Shown: in pieces, positions 11,961 through 19,526 of the stretch
How positions within the stretch are numbered: the first letter of the stretch is position 1
Layout: the number at the start of each line of letters is the position of its first letter
IMG/VR virus record: IMGVR_UViG_3300047678_000321
Location: 1 to 22,687 of that record
Length of the DNA stretch: 22,687 bases
Origin: a virus
Reading direction: 5' to 3' (one strand)
The notes under the pieces: generated by a model
Databases searched by the model: none
What the model saw: the letters and a program-made list of their open reading frames with translations, nothing else
What the model was told of the DNA's origin: nothing
Translations under genes and position numbers: made by a program

Positions 11961-12197
11961 ATGTCGCTTGAAGATTCATTGCGAAGGATGATCGAAAGTA
12001 ATCGCGCGGATCGGGTCAGGCATGACAACCTGATGGCTCGATCCGTTGCGATCATTTCAGGAGGCGCAACCGATGGCGACAGTTTTGAGCGAATCATCAG
12101 AGAAAGTGTTGGAGAACGCGAAGAACTCAGCGTTGAGACGGTGGAAACTGGAAACTCTGACGGGGATACTAGGGTTCAAGTCGTTGAGGAATCATGA
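11961..12197 (+). CDS. Unknown small helical protein
   Basis: The frame begins at 11952 (MDLMSLEDSLRR...); I prefer the second ATG at 11961, but spacing to the previous stop favours either. The product is helical and charged (DSLRRMIESNRADRVRHDNL), with an acidic C-terminus. Its 3' 125 bases overlap the next gene in another frame. A third frame, 12194-12361 (55 residues, starting MSDDSKRIWKRKNLQ), starts with an ATGA overlap and is a further candidate that I do not list separately. Confidence 0.5.
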   Translation: MSLEDSLRRMIESNRADRVRHDNLMARSVAIISGGATDGDSFERIIRESVGEREELSVETVETGNSDGDTRVQVVEES

Positions 12198-12573
12198 GCG
12201 ACGACAGCAAAAGAATTTGGAAGCGGAAGAATCTGCAGTCAGGTCAAAGCTGTGGGGATCCAGTGAAATGCCGGCAAATGGATCAGCTTCTGAGAGTGAT
12301 GAAGACATGGGAGATCGATTCATTTTGGGTGATAATAACATCCATCCGACTCCAATTGTGATTCCGCCACAGCCACAGTCTTCCGGTCTTGGTAAGGTTT
12401 TAGCTGGGGCAGCTCTTGGCGCTTCATTGCTGGGGATTCCTGGGGCCGGGGTTGCCGGATATCTCCTGAGTCAGTCATTGAAAAACCCGCCAGTGTCCCA
12501 GGCACAGCCAACGGAAGACAAGTCTTTGGATCTCGGCCTTCTCCGGATTGATGACCTGAAGCCAAAAGAGTAG
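12073..12573 (+). CDS. Membrane protein with Gly/Ala-rich segment (start uncertain)
   Basis: The ATG at 12073 has an ideal ribosome binding site (AGGAGG, 9 bases upstream) but makes a 125-base overlap with the previous gene. Later starts at 12268 (MPANGSAS) or 12307 (MGDRFILGDNNIHPTPIVIP) avoid it. All versions contain LGKVLAGAALGASLLGIPGA followed by GVAGYLLSQSL, a glycine-rich hydrophobic stretch of about 28 residues that could insert in a membrane. A short acidic tail ends LLRIDDLKPKE. Small glycine-rich membrane proteins near terminase might be holin- or pilot-like; this is a guess. Confidence 0.5.
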   Translation: MATVLSESSEKVLENAKNSALRRWKLETLTGILGFKSLRNHERRQQKNLEAEESAVRSKLWGSSEMPANGSASESDEDMGDRFILGDNNIHPTPIVIPPQPQSSGLGKVLAGAALGASLLGIPGAGVAGYLLSQSLKNPPVSQAQPTEDKSLDLGLLRIDDLKPKE

Positions 12574-12589
12574 TGGAAGCAGGTGGAAT

Positions 12590-12769
12590 ATGGGTCATGC
12601 AAATTCAAGTTCCCACGCAACCGGCGTCGTCGTCAGTCAAGTTTGGGTTCCATCTGACCGGAATTACAAGACTGAAGTTCGGCTGGATGGCACTGGAAAT
12701 ATTGCAGAAGTCCGATATCCCCACAAAATGGCCATGGGCCGTGCCGTGAAGTTGAACGGCCAATGGTGA
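12590..12769 (+). CDS. Small unknown protein, 59 residues
   Basis: The ATG at 12590 lies a few bases after AGGTGGA. The product MGHANSSSHATGVVVSQVWV continues into an alternating polar/hydrophobic stretch (NYKTEVRLDGTGNIAEVRYP) and ends in VKLNGQW. It is probably a small all-beta fold. It lies directly before terminase, 7 bases from its start, and probably belongs to the same transcript. No family recognised. Confidence 0.55.
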   Translation: MGHANSSSHATGVVVSQVWVPSDRNYKTEVRLDGTGNIAEVRYPHKMAMGRAVKLNGQW

Positions 12770-12776
12770 TTTTCAA

Positions 12777-14588
12777 ATGATTGCTTCTGCACCACTTGGC
12801 TCGCGTGGCTCAATCGATGATCTCAGTGATGATGAAATCGATTGGTTCTTGAGCTCCGATCCTGATTCGTGGGATACGAATACCCTCGTCGACATCGCCA
12901 CCAGTCTTTCCGGCCGGCCTCTGCCTGCCAGATTCAGCTGGAAGCCTCGGCCGGACCAGCCTGAGAGATTCGACCAGCAAACTGGTTTCATCAACTGCAA
13001 ATCCAATGGAGTTATTTGGCTCCTCGGCGGGAATGGAGCCGGGACCACAGAAACCGCCATGGCCAAGGTGGCGGATTTCGTGCTAAGCACTCCCGCTCCC
13101 CGGCCGGACACGCCGTTTTGGGTCATCGGTGGTTCTTATGAACAATCGATGGAAACATGCTGGAAGGAGAAGCTCTACGGTCACGGCCACATTCTGGATG
13201 ACGATGTGGACTGGGAACGTGTGCAGTGGTATCGACCGAAGATGCAGCTGCCGTTTCGTGTTCCACTGGTAAAGCAGCCTTGCCAGACTGACCCCACAAA
13301 ATGGGCTCAGATGCCGAATGTTCCGTACAATCCTGATGGGAATTGGTGTCTGGAATTCAAAAGTTGGAGACAGGGCGCCGATCAGATGATGGCTCGCTCA
13401 ATCGGCGGGTTTGCATTCGTCGAGCAGTTCCCCTGGGGCGTTTTCACAGAAGTGCTTCGCGGGTGCCGTGAATACAATCTACCGGGCTCGATGCTGGTGG
13501 AATATACGCCTGTGAATCCGGACCTTTCCGGCGACATCGAGGAAATGATTACCAACGGGAAGAAGCCGTCGGACACGTCTGGATCACGGATGGGAATGAA
13601 GTATCTCCCGGACAATTGGCAGGTCTTTCACGCCAATACGGAATGTGCGCTCGAGGCTGGCCACGTTTCGAAGGAATGGTTTGAACAGTATTTCGGAATG
13701 ATCCCGGCGGAATCCCTCGGGATGCGTCTAAAAGGCCTGTTTGCCGCGTTTGAGGGTGTGATTTACAAGACATTCGATCCGGCCATTCATGTGGTCGGTG
13801 ATGAAATGTATGGCTGGATCCTGAGCGGAAACTGCCAGCATAGGCGAGCAATTGACTGGGGGGCCGGTCCTCAGAATGCTTTTGTTTGCTTGTGGGGCGC
13901 TAGGAATCGGATCAATCAATGGTTCGTTTATGATGAGCTCTATTCGACCGATCAGACGAAAACGACTGTGGATCATTTGGTAGACATCACTAAGCGCCAT
14001 CCATGGCCGAATCAGCCGTGGTACGGAACGACTTACGCGGATCCCAGTTCGCCTGGAAATATCCGCCTCGCGCAGCAGTTGGCGAAGTATGGGCCGCCCG
14101 ATGAAGATATTCCATGTTTGAACATGTCGATGGCTCGCAATTCAGTGATTGAAGGAATCGAGCATGTTCAGTGGCTCCTGAAGCGATCGATTCCGGAATG
14201 GAACGAGTTTGCTGAATCGATGATTCTTCGTCCGCGGCTGTTCATTCACTATTCGTGCGTGAATCTGATCAGGGAAATCAAGAAGTATCGGTGGGTCCGC
14301 GGATCCGGGGCTGATGGCCACACTGACAATCCGTTGAATCCCAGGGCAGAGCCTTTGAAGTTTGATGATCACTGCATGGATGCGCTCCGGTATCTCACGT
14401 TCTCGGACGATTCCAATTTGGGATTGACGATCGACGGTATGAGAACACAATCAAAGGCAGCTATGGCCGTGGCGAAATCTACGTCTGGAAGTTGGCGTGA
14501 CATTGTGTCCGGGAACGGGGAAGCCAGTGTTGGGGAAAGGTATGAACGTGGGAATGGAAGGAAGAAAATTGGTGCCAGCAATGCTTAA
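12777..14588 (+). CDS. terL: Phage terminase, large subunit
   Basis: This 603-residue protein has the order of a large terminase. The ATPase P-loop region is at residues 81-91 (WLLGGNGAGTTE). The Walker B-like stretch with catalytic Glu is at 212-217 (FAFVEQ), followed by the coupling motif VEYTPVNP (about 241-248). The RNase-H-like nuclease has Asp360 (RAIDWGAG), Asp422 (YADPSSPG) and Asp530/531/535 (FDDHCMDALRYL). It packages DNA into the prohead and cuts concatemers. The P-loop lysine (GKT/GKS in relatives) is replaced by Thr, and the Walker B Asp before Glu by Val, so the ATPase is unusual or damaged. All three nuclease acidic sites are intact. It follows a small gene by 7 bases; the start string GATTTTCAAATG is shared with 7808. 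Confidence 0.88.
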   Translation: MIASAPLGSRGSIDDLSDDEIDWFLSSDPDSWDTNTLVDIATSLSGRPLPARFSWKPRPDQPERFDQQTGFINCKSNGVIWLLGGNGAGTTETAMAKVADFVLSTPAPRPDTPFWVIGGSYEQSMETCWKEKLYGHGHILDDDVDWERVQWYRPKMQLPFRVPLVKQPCQTDPTKWAQMPNVPYNPDGNWCLEFKSWRQGADQMMARSIGGFAFVEQFPWGVFTEVLRGCREYNLPGSMLVEYTPVNPDLSGDIEEMITNGKKPSDTSGSRMGMKYLPDNWQVFHANTECALEAGHVSKEWFEQYFGMIPAESLGMRLKGLFAAFEGVIYKTFDPAIHVVGDEMYGWILSGNCQHRRAIDWGAGPQNAFVCLWGARNRINQWFVYDELYSTDQTKTTVDHLVDITKRHPWPNQPWYGTTYADPSSPGNIRLAQQLAKYGPPDEDIPCLNMSMARNSVIEGIEHVQWLLKRSIPEWNEFAESMILRPRLFIHYSCVNLIREIKKYRWVRGSGADGHTDNPLNPRAEPLKFDDHCMDALRYLTFSDDSNLGLTIDGMRTQSKAAMAVAKSTSGSWRDIVSGNGEASVGERYERGNGRKKIGASNA

Positions 14589-14961
14589 TCGGTTCGATGG
14601 AATTCCAGTTTGTGTTTCATCCAGTTTGATTGGACCTGACTGTGCTGTATGGATGGACGGAAAGATTCAAGTTAGCCAGGAACTGTTTGACCGGATGGCG
14701 GATTGCGAATCACAGGAAGAACTGAAGGCCCTGTTGGACGGTTTGAAAGTTCTGAATTTTGGTGATGGATTTATGAAAGAACCTCTATTTGTCGGGATCG
14801 ATTGGGGGAAGGATGAGTCAGAACGGACCAGCGCCATCAGGATCATTCCAGATTATTCGGAATTCTTGCGACCATTGCTGACGAGACAACTCACTTTGTC
14901 AGGATCAAACATGCTCGGGCTGCGGGGCTCCGATTCAGTTTCAGCTGATTCGGATTCATGA
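14581..14961 (+). CDS. Unknown small phage protein after terminase
   Basis: The ATG at 14581 overlaps the terminase stop by 8 bases; earlier in-frame starts (14497, 14542, 14554) lie inside terminase. The product begins MLNRFDGIPVCVSSSLIGPD, followed by CAVWMDGKIQVSQELFDRMA, a beta-then-helix start that I associate with small uncharacterised proteins placed after terminase. The C-terminal 45 residues overlap another frame at 14813-15082 and may be less reliable. The end is Ser/Asp-rich (GSDSVSADSDS). Function is unknown. Confidence 0.5.
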   Translation: MLNRFDGIPVCVSSSLIGPDCAVWMDGKIQVSQELFDRMADCESQEELKALLDGLKVLNFGDGFMKEPLFVGIDWGKDESERTSAIRIIPDYSEFLRPLLTRQLTLSGSNMLGLRGSDSVSADSDS

Positions 14962-15082
14962 AGCCAGAACAAAAAAGGGTCATTCGTTTGAGTTGTTGAT
15001 GCAAGCCTCTTCCGAGTCTCATCAAGAATCCTCGGAAGCTGAAGAAAACCATGCGGAAAATGATTTTGACGAATATCGTTAG
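14813..15082 (+). pseudogene. Zinc-ribbon protein interrupted by an in-frame TGA
   Basis: The ATG at 14813 follows GGGGGAAGG. It encodes MSQNGPAPSGSFQIIRNSCD-HC and then TGA (14879-14881). The same frame continues RDNSLCQDQTCSGCGAPIQF and on to the TAG at 15080, ending in an acidic tail (ESSEAEENHAENDFDEYR). CDHC...CSGCGAPI is a typical four-cysteine zinc ribbon whose first knuckle is normally followed by Gly (GGA), one base from TGA. No start codon lies between the TGA and the second knuckle, so the second half depends on readthrough or is lost. It shares about 150 bases with the end of the gene before it. It is a broken gene, a recoded UGA, or a sequence error. Confidence 0.5.
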
Positions 15083-15190
15083 CTGCTTTGGCGTCGGTCC
15101 GAAATCACACACATTTCGATTGCATTGGGTTCCAAGACAGGGATGGACTGTTACCTATGGTTCCTGCAATCACTCAGAACGGAAACAAAA

Positions 15191-16417
15191 ATGAGCACAG
15201 GAAGTCTTCGCAACAATCGTCTGTTCCCGAATTCTTCCCGTACGGCTCGGGCTCAGGAGTCTGCTGAACGGGCTTCCCGAATCCTGCAGCAGATGCAGCG
15301 GGAACTGCAATATCCGACCGGTCAGTCTACTCAGCAGATTCAATCTCAGGCCAGACAATTGGCCTCGGCGCTGAAGGGCACTGGTGGGCTCCTTCCTGTC
15401 GAACGCCAGCTGGTTCGAATGGCCGAATCTGTTGAGCGGTTGGCGCGTGATCAGCAGAATTCCTTCGTTTCCCAGATCCTAGGATCCATGGGTAATGCCG
15501 GAAGTCTGATTCAGTCATGGTTGCGGGGACGTGAAGGGCAGCAGTCATTCGCGCCACTGAAGGAGCAGATTCAGGGGGCCGTGAACCTGCTGAGTCAATT
15601 CGCTCCCAGTCTTTCAGTTGATCCAGTCACTCCGGAACAGGCCGGAGGGCGATATACCGGCGATTGGTTCGATGGAGCGGCGGTACCGGATCTTCCACCG
15701 ATTCAACCGAGACTGCCACCCGCGCCAGCTCCTTCCTCTCCGGCCGGAAATCCGGGATCAGGTGGCGGCAATCGCCTGCCTCCATCACATCCACCCTCGC
15801 CCGATTACATGCTTGGCCCTCATCGGAACGTGCGAATACTTGGGGATGGCCGGTGGGAAATCCGCGGTCCCGGATATCACCGCATTTTGTCGCCAGACGA
15901 TCCGGTTTTGACTGGTCATCTGATCCGTGTTCAGTCCAGCAATGTTTACGCGATCGGCTATGAGTTCAATTTTGAAAATCCGGTGAAGGGGAAGTTGATC
16001 GTTCGGTATAAGCAAAAGGATCGTCGTGGCGGACCGGGAAATGTTGGTGGACCGACATATGAATACAAAGCCGTTCATCCGGATTGGTTTCCAGAACTGG
16101 CAGCTGCTGGATCGAAGGGGCGGTGGGTCTGGGATCATTTGCGAATCCGCGGGACAGTCGCCGGCCATCAGTACGAATACAATCTGACTCGAGCTGCGCA
16201 GGGATATTTGCCAAGAAGAGCAGTCGTTCATGGCGGTGTTCAGCGGTTCGTTCGAAGGCAAAGAACGGCCCTTCACGAAGATGGGCGGCGTGAAATCATC
16301 AGAAGTCCATTGCTTAATCAGGTGATTGGCCGGTATGCTCCAACTGCCCACCGGCCGAATGTCGGCAACATGGACAGAGGTAGGATTGAACGAGGGTTCC
16401 CGAATCGCGGCAGATAA
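15191..16417 (+). CDS. KTSC-domain protein, probable virion component
   Basis: I chose the ATG at 15191 (MSTGSLRNNRLFPNSSRT); the frame opens at 15125 without support. The 408-residue protein has a helical, Gln-rich N-terminal part (about 1-140, QQIQSQARQLASALKG) that may form a coiled coil. A Pro-rich linker (165-205, PPIQPRLPPAPAPSSPAG) and a KTSC-like domain (about 245-335) follow: VQSSNVYAIGYEFNFENPV, then LIVRYK, YEYKAVHPDWFPELAAAGSK and YEYNL. KTSC domains are small units common in phage proteins, of unclear function. The very basic C-terminus (RRQRTALHEDGRREIIR) may touch DNA. It sits where a portal would be expected, but does not look like a portal. Confidence 0.65.
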   Translation: MSTGSLRNNRLFPNSSRTARAQESAERASRILQQMQRELQYPTGQSTQQIQSQARQLASALKGTGGLLPVERQLVRMAESVERLARDQQNSFVSQILGSMGNAGSLIQSWLRGREGQQSFAPLKEQIQGAVNLLSQFAPSLSVDPVTPEQAGGRYTGDWFDGAAVPDLPPIQPRLPPAPAPSSPAGNPGSGGGNRLPPSHPPSPDYMLGPHRNVRILGDGRWEIRGPGYHRILSPDDPVLTGHLIRVQSSNVYAIGYEFNFENPVKGKLIVRYKQKDRRGGPGNVGGPTYEYKAVHPDWFPELAAAGSKGRWVWDHLRIRGTVAGHQYEYNLTRAAQGYLPRRAVVHGGVQRFVRRQRTALHEDGRREIIRSPLLNQVIGRYAPTAHRPNVGNMDRGRIERGFPNRGR

Positions 16418-16422
16418 CTGGC

Positions 16423-16707
16423 ATGTCTGGCGGTCAACAGTACAGCGAAAATAACACTGGCTACGTCTGCAAATGCGCAGTTTGCCTGAATGAATGTCCG
16501 CCTTTGATGCCGGACAACTGCACGCTGATCCCGGTTTGCTGGAACTGTTGGAAACAGATCAGTCCAACAAACAAACTCACGGTTGTCAGTTTCTTTCGCA
16601 ATTCGAATGCGATGCAAAGCCTTGCCAATTCAGTTCATACGTATATGAGCCATCAGAGCATTGTGGGTGGTGGGTTTCCTGGTAATCGGAGCGCGAGTGG
16701 GAATTGA
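16423..16707 (+). CDS. Small cysteine-rich (zinc-binding) protein
   Basis: The 94-residue product starts MSGGQQYSENNTGYVCKCAV. It has two pairs of cysteines, CKCAVC and CWNC (about residues 16-41), spaced as in a small zinc finger. A helical and Gly/Ser-rich tail follows. It begins 5 bases after the KTSC gene. The ribosome binding site is weak. The role is unknown; several proteins of this phage carry similar knuckles. Confidence 0.55.
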   Translation: MSGGQQYSENNTGYVCKCAVCLNECPPLMPDNCTLIPVCWNCWKQISPTNKLTVVSFFRNSNAMQSLANSVHTYMSHQSIVGGGFPGNRSASGN

Positions 16708-16734
16708 TCTGCATTTTTGGCTTAGGATTCTGCC

Positions 16735-16920
16735 GTGAAGTCGTTCCTGAAAATCACTGCCGCAGTCTTCTGCGGAATAATGCTTGCCGTCTGGTTGGTC
16801 ATGTTTTTTCTTACCAATTCGATCAATAAGGCTTATCGGAATTCGAAAGCGGCCGAAGAACAAGCATTTCAGGCAGAGGGCCAGCGGGCTGACCTGTGGG
16901 TGAAAGATCCGGAAAACTAA
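16735..16920 (+). CDS. Small membrane protein, 61 residues, GTG start
   Basis: A GTG at 16735 lies 8 bases after AGGA. Residues 5-30 (LKITAAVFCGIMLAVWLVMF) form one clear membrane helix, followed by a charged, helical tail (AAEEQAFQAEGQRADLWV). The next gene starts at its stop codon (TAATG). Size and a single helix with a charged tail resemble phage membrane proteins such as holins or spanin-like proteins, but no family signature supports this. Confidence 0.55.
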   Translation: MKSFLKITAAVFCGIMLAVWLVMFFLTNSINKAYRNSKAAEEQAFQAEGQRADLWVKDPEN

Positions 16921-17288
16921 TGAGCGCTGGCCATCCACATAATCAGGCTTCTCCCCAATTCGACTGGCAGCGATTCACTCAGCGATCGACTGCGACTATC
17001 GCCAGGAGCGAAAAGAAGCGATTCACCGGCCAGATTGAATGCCGAGTTTGTTACCGGAACGCGAAAGCTCGTCGTGGGACTGTCCGTGTTCTCACATGTG
17101 CCGTTCTGAACCGGGATCCGGTGTCTGATCGCGCGAAACTTCTCCTTCCGGCCGAAATGATTCGCGAAATGGAAGTGGATCTTCCAAATGATGGTCTTCC
17201 GAACGAGGATTCAGAAATTTCTGTGACTTATCACTTTTTTTGCGGTGCTGTTGTTGACACTCGGACGGAGTTGATTCAACATCTGTGA
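16920..17288 (+). CDS. Unknown protein, 122 residues
   Basis: The ATG at 16920 overlaps the previous stop (TAATG). The product has a basic N-terminal third (FTQRSTATIARSEKKRFTGQ), one C-x2-C pair (CRVC), a beta-like middle (GTVRVLTCAVLNRDPV) and then LLPAEMIREMEVDLPNDGL. It looks like a compact alpha/beta protein; with only one cysteine pair a metal site is doubtful. It is the last gene before the operator-like site and terminator at 17297-17417. Confidence 0.5.
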   Translation: MSAGHPHNQASPQFDWQRFTQRSTATIARSEKKRFTGQIECRVCYRNAKARRGTVRVLTCAVLNRDPVSDRAKLLLPAEMIREMEVDLPNDGLPNEDSEISVTYHFFCGAVVDTRTELIQHL

Positions 17289-17296
17289 ACTTGGAT

Positions 17297-17316
17297 GTCA
17301 CATGCAGGTCACATGG
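17297..17316 (+). promoter_or_regulatory. ACATG operator candidate (copy B)
   Basis: GTCACATG occurs at 17297-17304 and again at 17308-17315, 11 bp apart. The 17-mer ACATGCAGGTCACATGG (17300-17316) matches copy A in 15 of 17 positions. A TTGACA box occurs downstream at 17361, and a terminator begins at 17381. Confidence 0.5.
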
Positions 17317-17380
17317 TTGGATCGTGAACCCGCAGGTGCTCTGAAAAACATGATTCAGATTTGACATGACGGTCAGCAAA

Positions 17381-17417
17381 AGCCCCGTCGAGGTAAGAAG
17401 CCTCGGCGGGGTTTTTT
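17381..17417 (+). terminator. Intrinsic terminator
   Basis: CCCCGTCGAGG pairs with CCTCGGCGGGG (one G-T wobble) around a 7-base loop, followed by six T residues. It lies 23 bases before the protease/scaffold gene, so it ends the upstream unit or attenuates the next. Confidence 0.82.
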
Positions 17418-17439
17418 CGTTTGTGGATCAAACATCTCA

Positions 17440-19005
17440 ATGCTCGAACCTATCGAAAACGAGACTCAACCTCAATTTGCCATCCGGTTTCATGAATCGA
17501 TGGCGGATGAGATTCCCGATACCGTAAAGCGGAATCGGGCGTGTTTCGATGCATGGGAAAAATCAGGAGGCGAAGACCCCACAATCAGAGAACTTGTCGA
17601 GTCTCGATTTTCAGCAGATCAATACAGGCGGCTTCATGACGTGGCGATGTTCCACGAACATGAAGTTCCTGAGCAGGATATCGACGGGAAGAAGATCCCG
17701 GCCCAAAAGTATGGGCGCGAAGAATTGGCCGAAATGGTTGAAGGGATGAACGAAAGAATTCTCGATCACGACGAATTCTCTCCGATCACCCGCGGGCATA
17801 CCAGCCAGAAGCCAGGCAGCAAAGAGGGTGATCGGCAGATGCCGGAAGTTCTCGGTTTTGCCGGCCCTTACAAACTGGGAATGATTGGCCGGAAGAATCC
17901 CCGATGGGCGATCTTCGGCGAAGAATATCACATGGCGGACGCTGTTCCTGAGCTCAAAAAGCGGGTCGGGCGGTCCCCTGAAGTTTGGCGTTATGCTCGG
18001 ATGCGGGATCGGTTTTTCTATCCGATTGCCACATTGGGCGAAGAGATGCCGCGGTTGAATTTACCTCCGGCTCATTATTCCCGACGATCCGCGGACGAAT
18101 CGCCGGTTTTCGTCGAGTGTTATCAGGCCACCTTCCCTGGCGGCGCGAATGCATTCGTTCCTTTGTTCAATGCGTCATCAGATGGACGGAAGCCAATGGC
18201 TAATCAATATTCTGCGGGTGCTCAGGGATCTGGCAGCGGAACTCCTCTCATAGGGATGACGCTTGAAGAGTTGATGGAAGCATGGCTGGAAACCCAGCCG
18301 ATGCAGTTCGTTTTTGGTTTGATGCGTCAATCTGGTCAGTCCGGTCAGCCGAATCCAGCGATTCCGAATCAGATTCCTCCGGATCCAAATGCAGTTGCGG
18401 TTCCTCCGGCTGGCGGAGCTCCTGCTACTGGTGGAGATCCATCCGCGCCGACGGCCACTCCTTCTTCGGCCGGAAATCCAGCAGCGGCTTCTCCGCAATC
18501 TCCTGGAGTTCCTCCAATGAATGACCAGAAAAACAAAGACAACTATTCCCGTGTGACTTTTGAAGCTCTGCAGGAACAGTTGGTGCTTTCACGGAACACA
18601 ATTTTAGAACTGAACCAAAAGTTGCAGGAAGCCAATTCCCGCATTTCTGAGATCAACGCCGAAAAGACTCGTCTTGATCGGTACAGCCGACTGGAAAAAC
18701 TGAAGGCCGATTACCTGTTAAATCCTGAAAAGGAACTTGAGCGGACGGCCAGTTATTCCCCTGAGCAGTTTGATGCTCACTGTCAGATCATCACTGACAG
18801 TTATCAGCGATCACTGACAAACATGCCGGATCTGGCCTCATTGTCTGATTGGGTTCCACATGTTCCCGGCGGCGGTCCGTCCAAAACTGCTGGTTCTCTT
18901 AATGAGTCTGATGTCAAGCAGATTGAAAAATACTGCATTGCTAACGACTGCAGTTACAACGAGGGCAAAGAGATTTACCTTCGTGAAAGAACTCTTTCGT
19001 CCTGA
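17440..19005 (+). CDS. Head-maturation protease/scaffold-like protein
   Basis: The 521-residue protein begins MLEPIENETQ. Its N-terminal half contains FSPITRGHTSQKPGSKEGDR, then LGFAGPYKLGMIGRKNPRWA, and GRSPEVWRYARM. A 'P...RGHT/GH...G' stretch followed by 'RSPE' is typical of Mu-I-like and related prohead protease proteins, where His and a nearby Ser or Asp act in cutting. A Pro/Ala-rich linker (about 310-365) separates it from a long coiled coil (ALQEQLVLSRNTILELNQKL ... EKLKADYLL), which matches a scaffolding domain. Such a fusion would guide capsid assembly and be cut away. It is placed right before the decoration and capsid genes, as expected. The catalytic residues cannot be fixed without alignment. 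Confidence 0.65.
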   Translation: MLEPIENETQPQFAIRFHESMADEIPDTVKRNRACFDAWEKSGGEDPTIRELVESRFSADQYRRLHDVAMFHEHEVPEQDIDGKKIPAQKYGREELAEMVEGMNERILDHDEFSPITRGHTSQKPGSKEGDRQMPEVLGFAGPYKLGMIGRKNPRWAIFGEEYHMADAVPELKKRVGRSPEVWRYARMRDRFFYPIATLGEEMPRLNLPPAHYSRRSADESPVFVECYQATFPGGANAFVPLFNASSDGRKPMANQYSAGAQGSGSGTPLIGMTLEELMEAWLETQPMQFVFGLMRQSGQSGQPNPAIPNQIPPDPNAVAVPPAGGAPATGGDPSAPTATPSSAGNPAAASPQSPGVPPMNDQKNKDNYSRVTFEALQEQLVLSRNTILELNQKLQEANSRISEINAEKTRLDRYSRLEKLKADYLLNPEKELERTASYSPEQFDAHCQIITDSYQRSLTNMPDLASLSDWVPHVPGGGPSKTAGSLNESDVKQIEKYCIANDCSYNEGKEIYLRERTLSS

Positions 19006-19040
19006 TTTGAGTTCACCTGAAACCATTTGACAAAAAATTG

Positions 19041-19066
19041 TTCGGCTGACTGAAGCCGGTTTTTTC
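19041..19066 (+). terminator. Weak intrinsic terminator
   Basis: CGGCT/AGCCG forms a 5-bp stem with a 6-base loop, followed by GTTTTTTC, 36 bases after the scaffold-like gene. Confidence 0.55.
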
Positions 19067-19097
19067 TAGTGTTTCTCGCCGATCTGGAGAATGATCA

Positions 19098-19499
19098 ATG
19101 AAGACTTTTGCTTGTGGTGGGACAATTGAACCAGCACGGTTTGTAAAGCGCAGTACGGCTGCCGACTTCACTGTGTTGCAGGCTGATGCTAACTCATTCC
19201 CATGTGGGATTTCTCAGGCATGGGCTCAGGACGCTCCAATTCCCGGCGCTGCAACGGCGGCCGGTAAGTCTGGCGACCAGATCCAGGTTCACCAGCCAGG
19301 CATGTCTGGTGAAGGCCAGGATTCAACAGTGTGGCTCGTGTGTGGAGCCTCTGTTACCCGTGGATCTCTCCTGATGCCGGATGCTGACGGGAAGGGGATT
19401 ACTTGCACGACTGGCAAGTATTACGGTGCACTCGCTGATGAGTCTGGGGCATCCGGTGAAAAAATCCGTGTTACTCCAATTTCTGGCATTCTGGCCTGA
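19098..19499 (+). CDS. Capsid decoration-like protein (DUF2190-like)
   Basis: The ATG at 19098 follows GGAGAATGATCA. The 133-residue product has SGDQIQVHQPG, then VWLVCGASVTRGSLLMPDAD and KYYGALADESGASGEKIRVT. This is the beta-rich pattern of small phage proteins coded next to the major capsid gene (DUF2190 or decoration type: '...V.AG..V..G.LL..d..G...........iG.Al.sa..ge.v.V'). It likely binds the outside of the shell and stabilises it. The position between the scaffold-like and capsid genes agrees. Two cysteines near the N-terminus are not part of a clear metal site. Confidence 0.7.
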   Translation: MKTFACGGTIEPARFVKRSTAADFTVLQADANSFPCGISQAWAQDAPIPGAATAAGKSGDQIQVHQPGMSGEGQDSTVWLVCGASVTRGSLLMPDADGKGITCTTGKYYGALADESGASGEKIRVTPISGILA

Positions 19500-19526
19500 T
19501 CTGTGATCTGAAAACTTGGGTTCGTT

